Shown here in pieces: positions 27,850-36,615 of a stretch of 64,000 bases of DNA; the stretch's first letter is position 1; each line of letters begins with the position of its first letter. This DNA is from Bradyrhizobium sp. sBnM-33 (lineage in GTDB: Bacteria > Pseudomonadota > Alphaproteobacteria > Rhizobiales > Xanthobacteraceae). The notes under the pieces were generated by a model. The model made no database searches and was not told the DNA's origin. It saw only the letters and a list, made by a program, of their open reading frames with translations. The position numbers were made by a program, and so were the translations under genes. The stretch covers positions 5,766,001 through 5,830,000 of the forward strand of contig NZ_CP136624.1 of assembly GCF_032917945.1 (NCBI RefSeq). Reading direction: 5' to 3'.

Positions 27850-28347
27850 ATGGCCCGCCAGCCCGACAACAAGTCAGCGGACAAATCAGCCGCAAACCTA
27901 AAGAGCGACGACAGCGAGCTCATTCGCGAACTCGCGCTGTTGCTGGACGAGACCAGCCTGACCGAGATCGAGATCGAGCGCGCTGGGCTGCGGGTGCGTG
28001 TCGCGCGCAACATCAGCGTGTCGGCGGCGATGCCGGCGAGCTTCCAGCCGGCGCCGGCTGCGGCGGCAGCTATCGCTGCGGCGAGCGCTGCGGGTGCTGA
28101 TCTGGCCAAGCATCCAGGCGTGGTCCCCTCGCCGATGGTCGGCACCGCCTATTGGGCGCCTGAACCCGGCGCCAAGCCGTTCATCGAGGTCGGCACCAAA
28201 GTCTCGGCCGGCCAGACTCTCCTGATCATCGAAGCGATGAAGACGATGAACCAGATCCCGTCGCCGCGCGCGGGCACGGTGACGCAAATTCTCGTCGAGG
28301 ACGGCCAGCCGGTCGAATTCGGCGAGCCATTGGTCATTATTGAGTAG
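27850..28347 (+). CDS. accB: Biotin carboxyl carrier protein of acetyl-CoA carboxylase
   Basis: Carries biotin between biotin carboxylase and carboxyltransferase in the first step of fatty-acid synthesis. The 165-residue protein has an N-terminal dimerising helical part, an Ala/Pro linker (about 60-90) and a C-terminal biotinyl domain with the modified lysine in EAMKTMNQ (Lys131). The common motif is EAMKM; a Thr in the next place is seen in Alphaproteobacteria. It is upstream of accC across an 87-base spacer that holds an inverted repeat. Confidence 0.95.
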   Translation: MARQPDNKSADKSAANLKSDDSELIRELALLLDETSLTEIEIERAGLRVRVARNISVSAAMPASFQPAPAAAAAIAAASAAGADLAKHPGVVPSPMVGTAYWAPEPGAKPFIEVGTKVSAGQTLLIIEAMKTMNQIPSPRAGTVTQILVEDGQPVEFGEPLVIIE

Positions 28348-28356
28348 ATGGCGAAT

Positions 28357-28422
28357 GGCGAGTAGCGAATAACGAATGGTCTTGAGCGCTGACCATTCGC
28401 CATTCGCCACTCGCTACTCGCC
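28357..28422. repeat. Inverted repeat between accB and accC
   Basis: The left arm GGCGAGTAGCGA plus CGAATGGTC (28357-28381) pairs with GACCATTCG plus TCGCTACTCGCC (28391-28422) around a 9-base loop. The right arm has an extra internal CGAATGG-type unit. The hairpin fills the spacer between the two genes and would form in the mRNA. Confidence 0.75.
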
Positions 28423-28434
28423 GGCGGGAGCCGC

Positions 28435-29796
28435 ATGTTCGACAAGATCCTCATAGCCAATCGCGGCGAAATTGCCCTGCGCGTGCTGCGCGCGTGCAAG
28501 GAGCTCGGCATCTCCACCGTTGCCGTGCATTCCACCGCCGACGCCGACGCGATGCATGTGCGGCTCGCCGACGAGAGCGTCTGCATCGGGCCGCCGCCTT
28601 CCAAGGACTCCTATCTCAACGTCCCGGCGCTGCTCGCGGCCTGCGAGATAACGGGCGCGGATGCCGTGCATCCCGGCTACGGCTTTCTTTCCGAGAACGC
28701 CCGCTTCGCCGAAATCCTCGCCGAGCACAATCTGCATTTCATCGGCCCGAAGGCCGAACACATCCGCCTGATGGGCGACAAAATCGAGGCCAAGAAGACC
28801 GCCAAGCGGCTCGGCATTCCGGTGGTACCGGGCTCCGACGGCGCGGTCTCGTCGGACGACGACGCGCTGGCGATCGGCAAGGCGATCGGCTTTCCTGTGC
28901 TGGTGAAAGCGGCGGCCGGCGGCGGCGGACGCGGCATGAAGGTGGCGCGCACCGCCGACGACCTGATGCTGGCGCTGTCCACCGCCTCCAACGAGGCGAA
29001 ATCCGCGTTCGGCGACGCCTCGGTCTATCTCGAAAAATACCTGCAGAAGCCGCGCCACATCGAGATCCAAATTCTCGGTGACGGCCGCGGCGGTGCGATC
29101 CATCTCGGCGAGCGCGATTGCTCGCTACAGCGCCGTCACCAGAAGGTCTGGGAAGAAGGCCCCTCGCCGGTTCTCGCCGCCGCCGCCCGCGCCAAGATCG
29201 GCGAGACCTGCGCCAAGGCGATGCGGGACATGAAATATCTCGGCGTCGGCACCATCGAATTCCTCTATGAGGATGGCGAGTTCTATTTCATCGAGATGAA
29301 CACGCGCATCCAGGTCGAGCATCCCGTCACCGAGAGCATCACCGACATCGACCTCGTGCTGGAGCAAATCCGGATCGCCGCCGGCGGCGACTTGCCCGCG
29401 AAGCAGGACGAGATTGCTATCATCGGGCATGCCATCGAATGCCGCGTCAATGCGGAAAACCCGCAGACCTTCCGCCCCTCGCCCGGCAAGATCACGCAAT
29501 TCCACCCGCCCGGGGGGCTCGGCGTGCGGATCGATTCCGCGGTCTATCAGGGTTACGTCATTCCGCCCTACTATGATTCACTCGTCGGCAAGCTGATCGT
29601 GCACGGCAAGACTCGCGCCGAATGCCTGATGCGGCTGCGCCGGGCACTCGACGAGATGGTGGTCGACGGCATCGAAACCACGCTGCCGCTGTTCCGGGCG
29701 CTGGTCCGGGAGGCCGATATCATCAACGGCGACTACCACATTCACTGGCTCGAGCAGTACCTCGCCGGCCAGCCGGCGGACGGAAAAGCGCCGTAG
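28435..29796 (+). CDS. accC: Biotin carboxylase subunit of acetyl-CoA carboxylase
   Basis: ATP-dependent carboxylation of the biotin on AccB. The 453-residue length is normal. It shows the N-terminal [20 protein letters not shown], the ATP-grasp glycine loop [12 protein letters not shown], and the conserved [14 protein letters not shown] and the final lobe with CRVNAEN. All expected active-site stretches are intact. The partner carboxyltransferase genes accA and accD are not in the window. In related genomes aat follows directly; here it is 10 kb downstream. Confidence 0.97.
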   Translation: MFDKILIANRGEIALRVLRACKELGISTVAVHSTADADAMHVRLADESVCIGPPPSKDSYLNVPALLAACEITGADAVHPGYGFLSENARFAEILAEHNLHFIGPKAEHIRLMGDKIEAKKTAKRLGIPVVPGSDGAVSSDDDALAIGKAIGFPVLVKAAAGGGGRGMKVARTADDLMLALSTASNEAKSAFGDASVYLEKYLQKPRHIEIQILGDGRGGAIHLGERDCSLQRRHQKVWEEGPSPVLAAAARAKIGETCAKAMRDMKYLGVGTIEFLYEDGEFYFIEMNTRIQVEHPVTESITDIDLVLEQIRIAAGGDLPAKQDEIAIIGHAIECRVNAENPQTFRPSPGKITQFHPPGGLGVRIDSAVYQGYVIPPYYDSLVGKLIVHGKTRAECLMRLRRALDEMVVDGIETTLPLFRALVREADIINGDYHIHWLEQYLAGQPADGKAP

Positions 29797-29887
29797 CTGC
29801 CTCGGAAGTTCCCCTACCAATGGAACCAATTAGACCCTCCCGGTATTAGGAGGTGTTGGGGCATTCAGGCAGGGCAGTTTCGTCTTT

Positions 29888-31435
29888 ATGAACCGAGATC
29901 TTGTGACCGCTGATGCTCAGCGCCGGCGCGCCATGGGACAAATCCTGCTGCTCGCGGCGGCATTGTTGGTGCTGGTAGCCGTCAGCGCCGCCTCCGTCAT
30001 GCTCGTCAACGAAGCGCGCAAGGCCAACGCTTCGGTAGTTCAAACCATTGAGGTGCAGAATCACCTCAATGCCCTGCTCTTGGAAATACGGCGAGCCGAA
30101 AGCGGCGCCCGCGGCTATCTCTTGACCTCGGGACCGGAGTTTCTTCGCGACCACGATTCTGCAGTGTCCAATGTCCTGCCCTATTTCGAAAAGTTGGAGC
30201 GATCGACGAGCGACAACGCCGCCCAGGTCGAACACTTAAAGAAGCTGCGGCCAGCGATCGAGACCCGGCTCAGCCAGTTCGCCAAAGAGATGACTTTCGT
30301 CAAGCAGGGCGATCCGCAGAGTGCTACCGCCCTGGTACGCGAAGCGGCTGCCGGCGATACGAGCACGATCATCCGCGATGTCGCACAGGCTATGCGGGCC
30401 GAGGAAGACCGGCTGTTTCTGGCACGCACCGCGACCGCAGATCGCACTCAGCAGTTGGCCTCGCTGGTGACGGTGGCGGGATCTGGCCTCGTAATCGCGC
30501 TCGCCGGAATTTCAATCTTTCTGGTGCGACGCTCATCGCGCGCCCGCGACGAGGCCGAGACGCAATTGCGCGACAGCAATCTCAATCTCGAAAACACCAT
30601 CGACGAGCGCACGGCGGACCTGCGCGAGGCCAATGACGAGATCCAGCGCTTCGCCTATATCGTCAGCCACGATCTGCGCTCACCGCTGGTGAACATCATG
30701 GGCTTCACCAGCGAGCTCGAGGAATTGCGCGGGGACATCTTCAAACGGATCGCAGCACTTTCCCGCGCGCAATCCGAAGCGCCGCCCGCCCCGGAAAATG
30801 CCACCGATACCGCCGAGCCCGTACTCGAAGGTCAAGACAAGAAGCTCTCGGAGGACTTCTCCGAGGCGCTCGCCTTCATTAAATCGTCGATCGGCAAGAT
30901 GGATCGGCTGATATCGGCGATCCTCAATCTCACCCGCGAGGGGCGGCGCGAGTTCGAGCCGGTCTGGATCAATACCAAAGAGCTGATCGAAGGCATTGTG
31001 GCGACCGTGGCGCACCAGGCCGCGGAAGCCCAGGCCGAGATCCGGATCGACGCATTGCCGAATATCGTCAGCGATCGCCTTGCGCTGGAGCAGATATTCT
31101 CCAATCTGATCGACAATGCGCTCAAATATCTCAAGACCGGCGTCCCCGGCGAAATCACGGTTCGCGGCCGCACCAAGCTCGGCTTTGCGGTTTTCGAGAT
31201 AACAGACAATGGCCGCGGCATCGATCCCAAGGATCATCAGCGCATTTTCGATTTGTTCCGCCGCGCGGGAACCCAGGACAAGCCGGGACAAGGCATCGGG
31301 CTTGCCCATGTACGCGCATTGGTGCGCCGCTTGGGAGGAACCATGTCGGTCGCATCGGAACTTCACCAGGGCAGCACGTTCACGATCACGCTGCCTATTA
31401 ATTGGCCAGCGGGTAACCGGAACATACGGACATGA
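29888..31435 (+). CDS. CHASE3-domain sensor histidine kinase
   Basis: Membrane sensor kinase of 515 residues. Two membrane spans (about 17-40 and 192-215) enclose a CHASE3 periplasmic domain (with RRAESGARGYLLTSG). A short coiled coil leads to the H-box FAYIVSHDLRSPLVN with His261. The dimerisation hairpin carries an unusual acidic/Pro-rich insert (about 290-320) before the second helix. The HATPase domain has LIDNALKY, FEITDNGRGID and GQGIGLAHV. Its TGA overlaps the next gene's ATG (ATGA), so it is translated together with the receiver gene. The signal is unknown. Confidence 0.92.
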   Translation: MNRDLVTADAQRRRAMGQILLLAAALLVLVAVSAASVMLVNEARKANASVVQTIEVQNHLNALLLEIRRAESGARGYLLTSGPEFLRDHDSAVSNVLPYFEKLERSTSDNAAQVEHLKKLRPAIETRLSQFAKEMTFVKQGDPQSATALVREAAAGDTSTIIRDVAQAMRAEEDRLFLARTATADRTQQLASLVTVAGSGLVIALAGISIFLVRRSSRARDEAETQLRDSNLNLENTIDERTADLREANDEIQRFAYIVSHDLRSPLVNIMGFTSELEELRGDIFKRIAALSRAQSEAPPAPENATDTAEPVLEGQDKKLSEDFSEALAFIKSSIGKMDRLISAILNLTREGRREFEPVWINTKELIEGIVATVAHQAAEAQAEIRIDALPNIVSDRLALEQIFSNLIDNALKYLKTGVPGEITVRGRTKLGFAVFEITDNGRGIDPKDHQRIFDLFRRAGTQDKPGQGIGLAHVRALVRRLGGTMSVASELHQGSTFTITLPINWPAGNRNIRT

Positions 31436-31872
31436 GTAATCCAGTCACCATCATCATGATCGAGGACGACGAGGGCCATGCTCGCCTGATCGAACGGAAC
31501 ATCCGCCGATCCGGCGTCAACAACGAGATAATACCGTTCACCAGCGGTACAGAAGCGCTGAACTATCTGTTCGGCAAGGACGGGACGGGCCTCGACCACA
31601 AGGGCGGCGCGCTTCTAATTCTGCTCGATCTCAACTTGCCCGATACGTCCGGCATCGACATTCTGAAACGGGTGAAGGAAAACCAGTATCTCAAGACCAC
31701 GCCGGTCGTGGTGCTGACCACGACCGACGACTCCTACGAGATCAAGCGCTGCTACGAACTCGGTTGCAACGTCTACATCACCAAGCCCGTGAACTACGAA
31801 AGCTTCGCCAACGCCATTCGCCAACTCGGTCTGTTCTTTTCCGTCATTCAGGTCCCTCCGGCCGCCACATGA
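31432..31872 (+). CDS. Single-domain response regulator
   Basis: Receiver-only protein of 146 residues, like Rcp1-type regulators that accompany CHASE- or phytochrome-type kinases. The acidic pocket is EDD near residue 11, the phosphoacceptor is Asp66 in LLDLNLPD, and the lysine is in YITKPVNYE. There is no output domain, so it should pass phosphate onward or act by protein contact. It overlaps the kinase gene upstream by ATGA and the next gene downstream by another ATGA, making the middle gene of a tightly coupled trio. Confidence 0.92.
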   Translation: MSNPVTIIMIEDDEGHARLIERNIRRSGVNNEIIPFTSGTEALNYLFGKDGTGLDHKGGALLILLDLNLPDTSGIDILKRVKENQYLKTTPVVVLTTTDDSYEIKRCYELGCNVYITKPVNYESFANAIRQLGLFFSVIQVPPAAT

Positions 31873-32960
31873 AACCCGCGACGCCGACACTGCTCTATAT
31901 CGACGACGACGCCGGCCTCGCCCGGCTGGTCGACCGCGGCCTGACGCGGGCAGGCTTCAAGGTCGTGCACGCGGCGGGCGGCGAAGAGGGGCTGGCGCGG
32001 CTGGCGCAAGGCGGTATCGATGTGATTGCGCTCGACCAGTACATGCCGGGTCTCGACGGCCTCGAAACGCTCGAACGCATCATGGCGATACCGGACGCCC
32101 CGCCGGTGGTGTTTGTCACGGCCGCGCAGGATTCGGCAATCGCTGTCACGGCGCTGAAGGCCGGCGCCGCCGACTATCTCGTCAAGGACGTCAGGGGCGA
32201 TTTCATTCCGCTGCTTCAGGTCGCGATCGACGGCGCGCTCAGGCAGGCCGAGCTTCAACGGGCCCGCGACGAGGCCGAAGCCGAGGTTCACGCCTCACGC
32301 GACCGCTACGCGGCGCTCGCCGCCGAACGTGAAGTGCTGCTGCGCGAAGTCAACCACCGTGTCGGCAACTCCCTGCAGATCATCGCCTCGCTGCTGCACC
32401 TGCAGGCCAATTCGGCAACCCAGGACGATGTCAAGGCGGCGCTGACCAATGCGATGGGCCGCGTCGCCGCGGTCGCCCAGGTCCACCGTCGTCTCTATAC
32501 TTCGCACGATCTCAAGAGCGTGCTCTTGAACCAGTATCTCGAAGCTCTACTGGAAGATCTGCGCCGCTCGGCCGAGGGCAACAAGATGTCGCGGCTGACG
32601 CTCAAGGCCGAACCGATCGAGATCGACCCGGACCGCGCGGTGGCGATCGGCATCATCGTCAACGAACTGGTGATGAACGCCGTCAAATACGCCTATCCCG
32701 ATGGCGCCGGTCCCATTCACGTCGAGCTCAAGCCCGACGGCGAAGACCTCGTGGTCTCGATCGCGGACGACGGCGTCGGCCTCAACGCCAAGTCAGACCC
32801 GCGTTCCACCGGCATGGGACAACGCATCGTGAGCGCCATGGCCGCCAAACTGGATGCCAGTGCCGAGCGCGATCCCAACCACCACGGCACCAGGATCGTA
32901 CTGCGCTTCCGCCGCGTCGCGGCAGCGGCGCCGAAGTCGAACAACGCCGCGGCGAGCTAG
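31869..32960 (+). CDS. Receiver-histidine kinase hybrid (REC + HisKA_2/HWE-like)
   Basis: Soluble 363-residue protein. The N-terminal receiver has IDDD and phosphoacceptor Asp56 (ALDQYMPGLDG). A coiled coil joins it to a HisKA_2-type kinase with His163 in REVNHRVGNSLQIIASLLHL and a HATPase with NELVMNAVKYAYP and DDGVGLN. Kinases of this class feed the PhyR general stress response in Alphaproteobacteria, but no phyR, nepR or ecfG lies here. The start, ATG 31869, overlaps the stop of the preceding gene. The order kinase, receiver, receiver-kinase implies a phosphorelay with the output elsewhere. Confidence 0.9.
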   Translation: MKPATPTLLYIDDDAGLARLVDRGLTRAGFKVVHAAGGEEGLARLAQGGIDVIALDQYMPGLDGLETLERIMAIPDAPPVVFVTAAQDSAIAVTALKAGAADYLVKDVRGDFIPLLQVAIDGALRQAELQRARDEAEAEVHASRDRYAALAAEREVLLREVNHRVGNSLQIIASLLHLQANSATQDDVKAALTNAMGRVAAVAQVHRRLYTSHDLKSVLLNQYLEALLEDLRRSAEGNKMSRLTLKAEPIEIDPDRAVAIGIIVNELVMNAVKYAYPDGAGPIHVELKPDGEDLVVSIADDGVGLNAKSDPRSTGMGQRIVSAMAAKLDASAERDPNHHGTRIVLRFRRVAAAAPKSNNAAAS

Positions 32961-32970
32961 GCTTTGCGTT

Positions 32971-33097
32971 CCCCGGATGCTGCGCATCGTGCCGCACTTG
33001 CGGCATGGTGCGCTGCTGATCCGGGGTCCCGTCCAACGGCATAGCATGGGTCCCGGCTCTGCGGAGCGGCGTCGCACGCCGCACCGCGTCCGGGACA
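32971..33097. repeat. Compound intergenic repeat
   Basis: First half: CCCCGGATgCTGCGC pairs imperfectly with GCGCTGCTGATCCGGGG (32971-33026). Second half: GTCCCGG at about 33050 pairs with CCGGGAC near 33095. The 17-base end GCACCGCGTCCGGGACA (33081-33097) recurs exactly at 49515-49531, so this is a dispersed family member. It lies between the convergent kinase and IclR genes. Confidence 0.75.
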
Positions 33098-33144
33098 TGA
33101 GGCCGGCTCGAAGGACGTCCTTTCCACGCGATCTTGGTTCACGG

Positions 33145-33933
33145 TCAATCCCTCGCCGTCGCCGCCTCTATCGCCCGCGCAGCCGCGACAAGTGCGTCCG
33201 CCACCTCGATCGCACGACGCGGACTCAACCTGTTGCGGATGGCGGAGAGCGTAATCGCGGCGGCGGGCTGGCCGTCAGGAGTCCGGATCCAGGCCGAAAG
33301 CGACTTCGTTCCCTGCACCAGGCCGACATCACGCAGATTGTAGCCTCGGCGGCGCGCGAGCTGGATTTGGCCAAGCACGGTGGCCGTATCGGTCCGGTAA
33401 GCACCAAATCGCGTTTCGTTGGCGAGCACGATCTTGCGCGCCTCTGCTGACGGCATGGCGGCCAGGATCGCCACTCCAGCGCTGCTGACGCCCAGGGGAC
33501 GGCGTACACCGACCTCGATCGACAACACCTGGATCGGATAGCTGCCGATGCGGCGCGCCACGCAAAGCGTATCAAGGCCGGTGCGTACCGTGAGAAACAA
33601 GGTATCGCCGAGTTGCGCCGACGCCGCCGCCAGATGCGGCTCGGCTGCAATCATCAGGGGCGAACGCGATGGACGCGCCAGCGCCAATTCGGGCACCTGG
33701 CGGCCGACAACATAATTTCCCGTCCGCTCGCTGCGCTCGACAATCCCCTCCTCGATCAGCACGTGCACGATGCGATGTACCGTAGGGCGGGCGAGCGAGG
33801 TCGCCTGCACGACTTCAGCCAGCGGTACGCCTCGTTCCCCGCCAACCGCGAGCGTCCGCAGCACGGCCAACGCGCGGCGGATCGCCTGCCCACCCTGTAG
33901 CGGCCCTCGTGCTTTTAATCGACCGTTCGTCAT
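33145..33933 (-). CDS. IclR-family transcriptional regulator
   Basis: Regulator of 262 residues. A winged helix-turn-helix lies at about residues 15-75 (GVPLAEVVQATSLARPTVHRIVHVL). The IclR ligand domain follows, with GDTLFLTVRTGLDTLC and IGSYPIQVLSIEVGVRRPLGVSSAG. It is divergent from the catabolic operon that starts with the TctC-like gene, and a 48-base palindromic region sits between them, so it most likely controls that operon and itself in response to a pathway compound. ATG 33933 is the start; the open frame upstream reads across the operator. Confidence 0.9.
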   Translation of the reverse strand: MTNGRLKARGPLQGGQAIRRALAVLRTLAVGGERGVPLAEVVQATSLARPTVHRIVHVLIEEGIVERSERTGNYVVGRQVPELALARPSRSPLMIAAEPHLAAASAQLGDTLFLTVRTGLDTLCVARRIGSYPIQVLSIEVGVRRPLGVSSAGVAILAAMPSAEARKIVLANETRFGAYRTDTATVLGQIQLARRRGYNLRDVGLVQGTKSLSAWIRTPDGQPAAAITLSAIRNRLSPRRAIEVADALVAAARAIEAATARD

Positions 33934-33942
33934 ACGCCCTGC

Positions 33943-33990
33943 CCGCTGTCCACATTGTGGACAAAAACACCACAATTTGGTCGACAGCGG
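33943..33990. promoter_or_regulatory. Nested palindromic operator between iclR-type gene and catabolic operon
   Basis: Outer arms CCGCTGTC (33943-33950) and GACAGCGG (33983-33990) are perfect inverted repeats. Within, GTCCACA-T-TGTGGAC (33948-33962) is a perfect 15-base palindrome and CCACAATTTGG is a second imperfect one. Such twin palindromes are usual for IclR dimers bound as a tetramer. Confidence 0.65.
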
Positions 33991-34104
33991 AAGGGCTGCG
34001 CGCAAGATCGCGGCGCGGAACAATACATGCGCGCATGCCGCTCGGACGGGGCTCGCGCAAAACAAGAATGTAGCGGCAGATGTGCCGCTTTTCGGGAGGA
34101 TGCG

Positions 34105-35082
34105 ATGAAATTTTTCGCGATCGCAGGCGTCGCTCTGTCGGCACTATTCACGGCAGCGTTGAACACACCGGCAGACGCCCAGCAATGGCCGGCGCGTCAG
34201 GTCAAGCTGATCGTCCCTTACCCGGCAGGCGGCAATGTCGACAGCGCCGCGCGCGTCATCGCCGACAGGCTGCAGGCGAAGCTGGGCCAACCGTTCATCG
34301 TGGAAAACAAGGCTGGCGCCGGCGGACTGATCGCCGGCGAGGCGTTCGCGAAAATGCCACCCGACGGCTATGCCTTGTTCGTCGGCGCCAATGGTCCGGT
34401 GCTGTTCGCACCCGAGATCGCCAAGCGCGAGGCCTACAACTGGAAGCGGGACTTCGTTCCCATCACCTCGATCACGATGACGCCGCTGGTGCTCGAAGTG
34501 CATCCATCGGTGAGGGCCAAGGACCTGAAGGAATTCATCGAGCTCGCTCGCCGCGATCCGGGCAAGCTGACGATGGCCTCGCCCGGCCAGGGCACCACCA
34601 ACCATCTGCTCAGCGAACTGATGCAGTCGACGCTGGGCCTGCAATGGCTGACGGTTCATTACCGCGGCAACGCGCCCGCTCTCAACGACCTGATCGGCGG
34701 ACAGGTGCAGTTTGCGCTGGACCAGATCTCCGTCGGATTGCCTTCGATCAAGAGCGGCATGCTGCGCGCGCTCGCCGTCACCGGTAGCCACCGTGCCTCC
34801 TGGCTGCCGGATGTCCCGACCTTCACTGAACTCGGCTACAAGGAATTCGACGGCCAGACTTTTACCGGCCTGTTCGCGCCGGCTGGCACGCCGGCCGAGA
34901 TCGTGACCAAGCTCCACGATACTCTCGCAGAGATCCTGAAAGATCCCGCGATCGTTCAGAAATTCAACGCGCTTGGCGCCGAGGCCGTATCTATGACGCC
35001 GGCAGAGTTCACGAGCTATCTCGAACGCGAGGACGCCAAGTGGATTCCCGTCGTCCGCAAGGCGAACATCAAGGCTGATTGA
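34105..35082 (+). CDS. TctC/Bug-type tripartite tricarboxylate transporter substrate-binding protein
   Basis: Periplasmic solute-binding protein of 325 residues. A signal peptide ends near residue 25 (PADAQQ). Family hallmarks are WPARQVKLIVPYPAGGNVD and VENKAGAGGLIAG, then GGQVQFALD and the C-terminal lobe. It should deliver an organic acid to a TctAB permease; no tctA or tctB is nearby, as is often the case for Bug proteins, which may also act as sensors. GGGAGG lies before ATG 34105. It is the first gene of the IclR-linked operon. Confidence 0.9.
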   Translation: MKFFAIAGVALSALFTAALNTPADAQQWPARQVKLIVPYPAGGNVDSAARVIADRLQAKLGQPFIVENKAGAGGLIAGEAFAKMPPDGYALFVGANGPVLFAPEIAKREAYNWKRDFVPITSITMTPLVLEVHPSVRAKDLKEFIELARRDPGKLTMASPGQGTTNHLLSELMQSTLGLQWLTVHYRGNAPALNDLIGGQVQFALDQISVGLPSIKSGMLRALAVTGSHRASWLPDVPTFTELGYKEFDGQTFTGLFAPAGTPAEIVTKLHDTLAEILKDPAIVQKFNALGAEAVSMTPAEFTSYLEREDAKWIPVVRKANIKAD

Positions 35083-35093
35083 AGCGCATCGCG

Positions 35094-35711
35094 ATGCTGA
35101 TCGATCCTGCATATCTCGATGCTGAAACGGCTTACCGGCTGATCACGGGCGTTGTCGTGCCCCGTCCGATTGCCTGGGTAACCAGCCTGTCGAGCGGCGG
35201 CGTGCTCAACCTCGCCCCGTTCTCTGCCTTTACGTTCGTCTCCCCGAAGCCCCCGATGCTGGCCATCAGCGTCGGCCGCAAGGGTGGAATCTACAAGGAT
35301 ACGGCGCAGAACATTCTCAACAACGAGGAATACGTCGTTCACATCGCAGATTCCAGCCTGATGACCGCGGTGCATGAGAGCTCCACCGAACATCCGCCCG
35401 ACGTCAGCGAAGTCGAGGAATTGCGGCTTTCGACGCTGCCGGGAGAGCGGATCAAGGTGCCTCGTCTCGCGGCCGCGCCGATTGCGATGGAATGCCGCTT
35501 CCGCCAGTGCCTCGAATTCGGCGAGACCCGCAGCCGGCTCATCGTCGGCGAAGTGCTGGTCTTCCACATCAGGGATAGCCTTTTGAATAACGGCAAGATC
35601 GAGACCGAGGCGCTCGACCCGATCGCCCGCATCGCCGGTCCGCGTTACGCCAAGCTCGGCGAGATCGTCACCCTGAAACCCGTGTTTCAGACTTCGAAGA
35701 CTGAATCCTGA
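35094..35711 (+). CDS. Flavin reductase-like FMN-binding protein
   Basis: Protein of 205 residues of the DIM6/NTAB-type flavin reductase family (split-barrel FMN-binding). Typical stretches are VVPRPIAWVTSLSSGG, NLAPFSAFTFVSPKPPMLAIS and KDTAQNILNNEEYVVHI. Some members reduce FMN for a two-component monooxygenase and others have unknown catalytic roles. A TTG at 35079 overlapping the tctC-like stop could be the start; ATG 35094 fits the family's N-terminus better. No monooxygenase partner is present in this operon. Confidence 0.85.
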   Translation: MLIDPAYLDAETAYRLITGVVVPRPIAWVTSLSSGGVLNLAPFSAFTFVSPKPPMLAISVGRKGGIYKDTAQNILNNEEYVVHIADSSLMTAVHESSTEHPPDVSEVEELRLSTLPGERIKVPRLAAAPIAMECRFRQCLEFGETRSRLIVGEVLVFHIRDSLLNNGKIETEALDPIARIAGPRYAKLGEIVTLKPVFQTSKTES

Positions 35712-35757
35712 AGCGTGCCGCGCCATCGCGCGCCGCGCTAATCCGGAGACCGATCGC

Positions 35758-36612
35758 ATGCATCTTTTGAGCTATCTTGCAAACGGCAAGCCGCACTTTG
35801 GCGCCAGCATTCCCGGCGGCATCGTGGACCTGACCGGACGAACGACCTTTGCCGACCTGCGGGCGCTGATCGCCGGAGACGGACTGGACGTCGCGCGTCA
35901 GGCGATTGCCGGACAGAAGCCGGACTATGCACTCGAGGACATCACGCTGCTGCCGCCGATCCCGGCTCCGGGAAAGCTCTGGTGCATCGGCGTCAACTAC
36001 AAAGAGCGCAACGCCGAGTACAGGGATAACTCGGACCTGCCGAAATATCCGAGCCTGTTCGTCCGCAACCCCTCCTCCGTCGTCGGGTCTGGTCAGCCGA
36101 TCGAGAAGCCGAAGGTCTCCGAACAGCTCGACTATGAAGGCGAGCTTGTGATCATGATCGGCAAAGAAGGCCGGCACATTCCCCGCGAGCGTGCATGGGA
36201 GCACATATTCGGCATGACGCTGTGCAACGAGGGCAGCGTTCGCGACTGGCTGCACCACGGCAAGTTCAACGTCACCCAGGGCAAGAATTTTGACCGCTCG
36301 GGCAGCATCGGGCCGTGGATCGTCACGTCAGACGAATGCGATCCGCGCGGCCCGCATGACATCATCACCCGTGTCAACGGCGAGGTGCGCCAGAGCGACT
36401 CCACCGAGCGGCTGATGTTCCCGTTCGATTACCTGATTGCCTATCTCTCGACCTTTGCCACCTTAAGACCCGGCGACATGATCGCGACCGGTACCCCGAC
36501 CGGGGCCGGCGCCCGATTCACGCCGCCGCGCTGGCTCAAGGTCGGCGACGTCGTCGAGGTCGAGTCCGGAAAGATCGGCATCCTTCGTAATACTGTGGCC
36601 GCGGAGCAATAG
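35758..36612 (+). CDS. Fumarylacetoacetate hydrolase-family protein
   Basis: Cytoplasmic metal-dependent hydrolase or decarboxylase of 284 residues. The FAH domain begins at GKLWCIGVNYKERNAEY. The metal-binding acidic residues lie in DYEGELVIMIGK and further in the domain, and the conserved GTPTGAG loop is intact. Family members open acylpyruvates or decarboxylate/isomerise oxo-dioates in aromatic meta-cleavage routes. The following gene starts three bases after this stop and encodes a hydratase of the same kind of route, supporting a role in breaking down a ring-fission product. Confidence 0.9.
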   Translation: MHLLSYLANGKPHFGASIPGGIVDLTGRTTFADLRALIAGDGLDVARQAIAGQKPDYALEDITLLPPIPAPGKLWCIGVNYKERNAEYRDNSDLPKYPSLFVRNPSSVVGSGQPIEKPKVSEQLDYEGELVIMIGKEGRHIPRERAWEHIFGMTLCNEGSVRDWLHHGKFNVTQGKNFDRSGSIGPWIVTSDECDPRGPHDIITRVNGEVRQSDSTERLMFPFDYLIAYLSTFATLRPGDMIATGTPTGAGARFTPPRWLKVGDVVEVESGKIGILRNTVAAEQ

Positions 36613-36615
36613 AAG

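Noticed and set aside
28357..28422. CRISPR-like repeat array
   Set aside because: Only one imperfect inverted repeat with no spacers of regular length and no cas gene.
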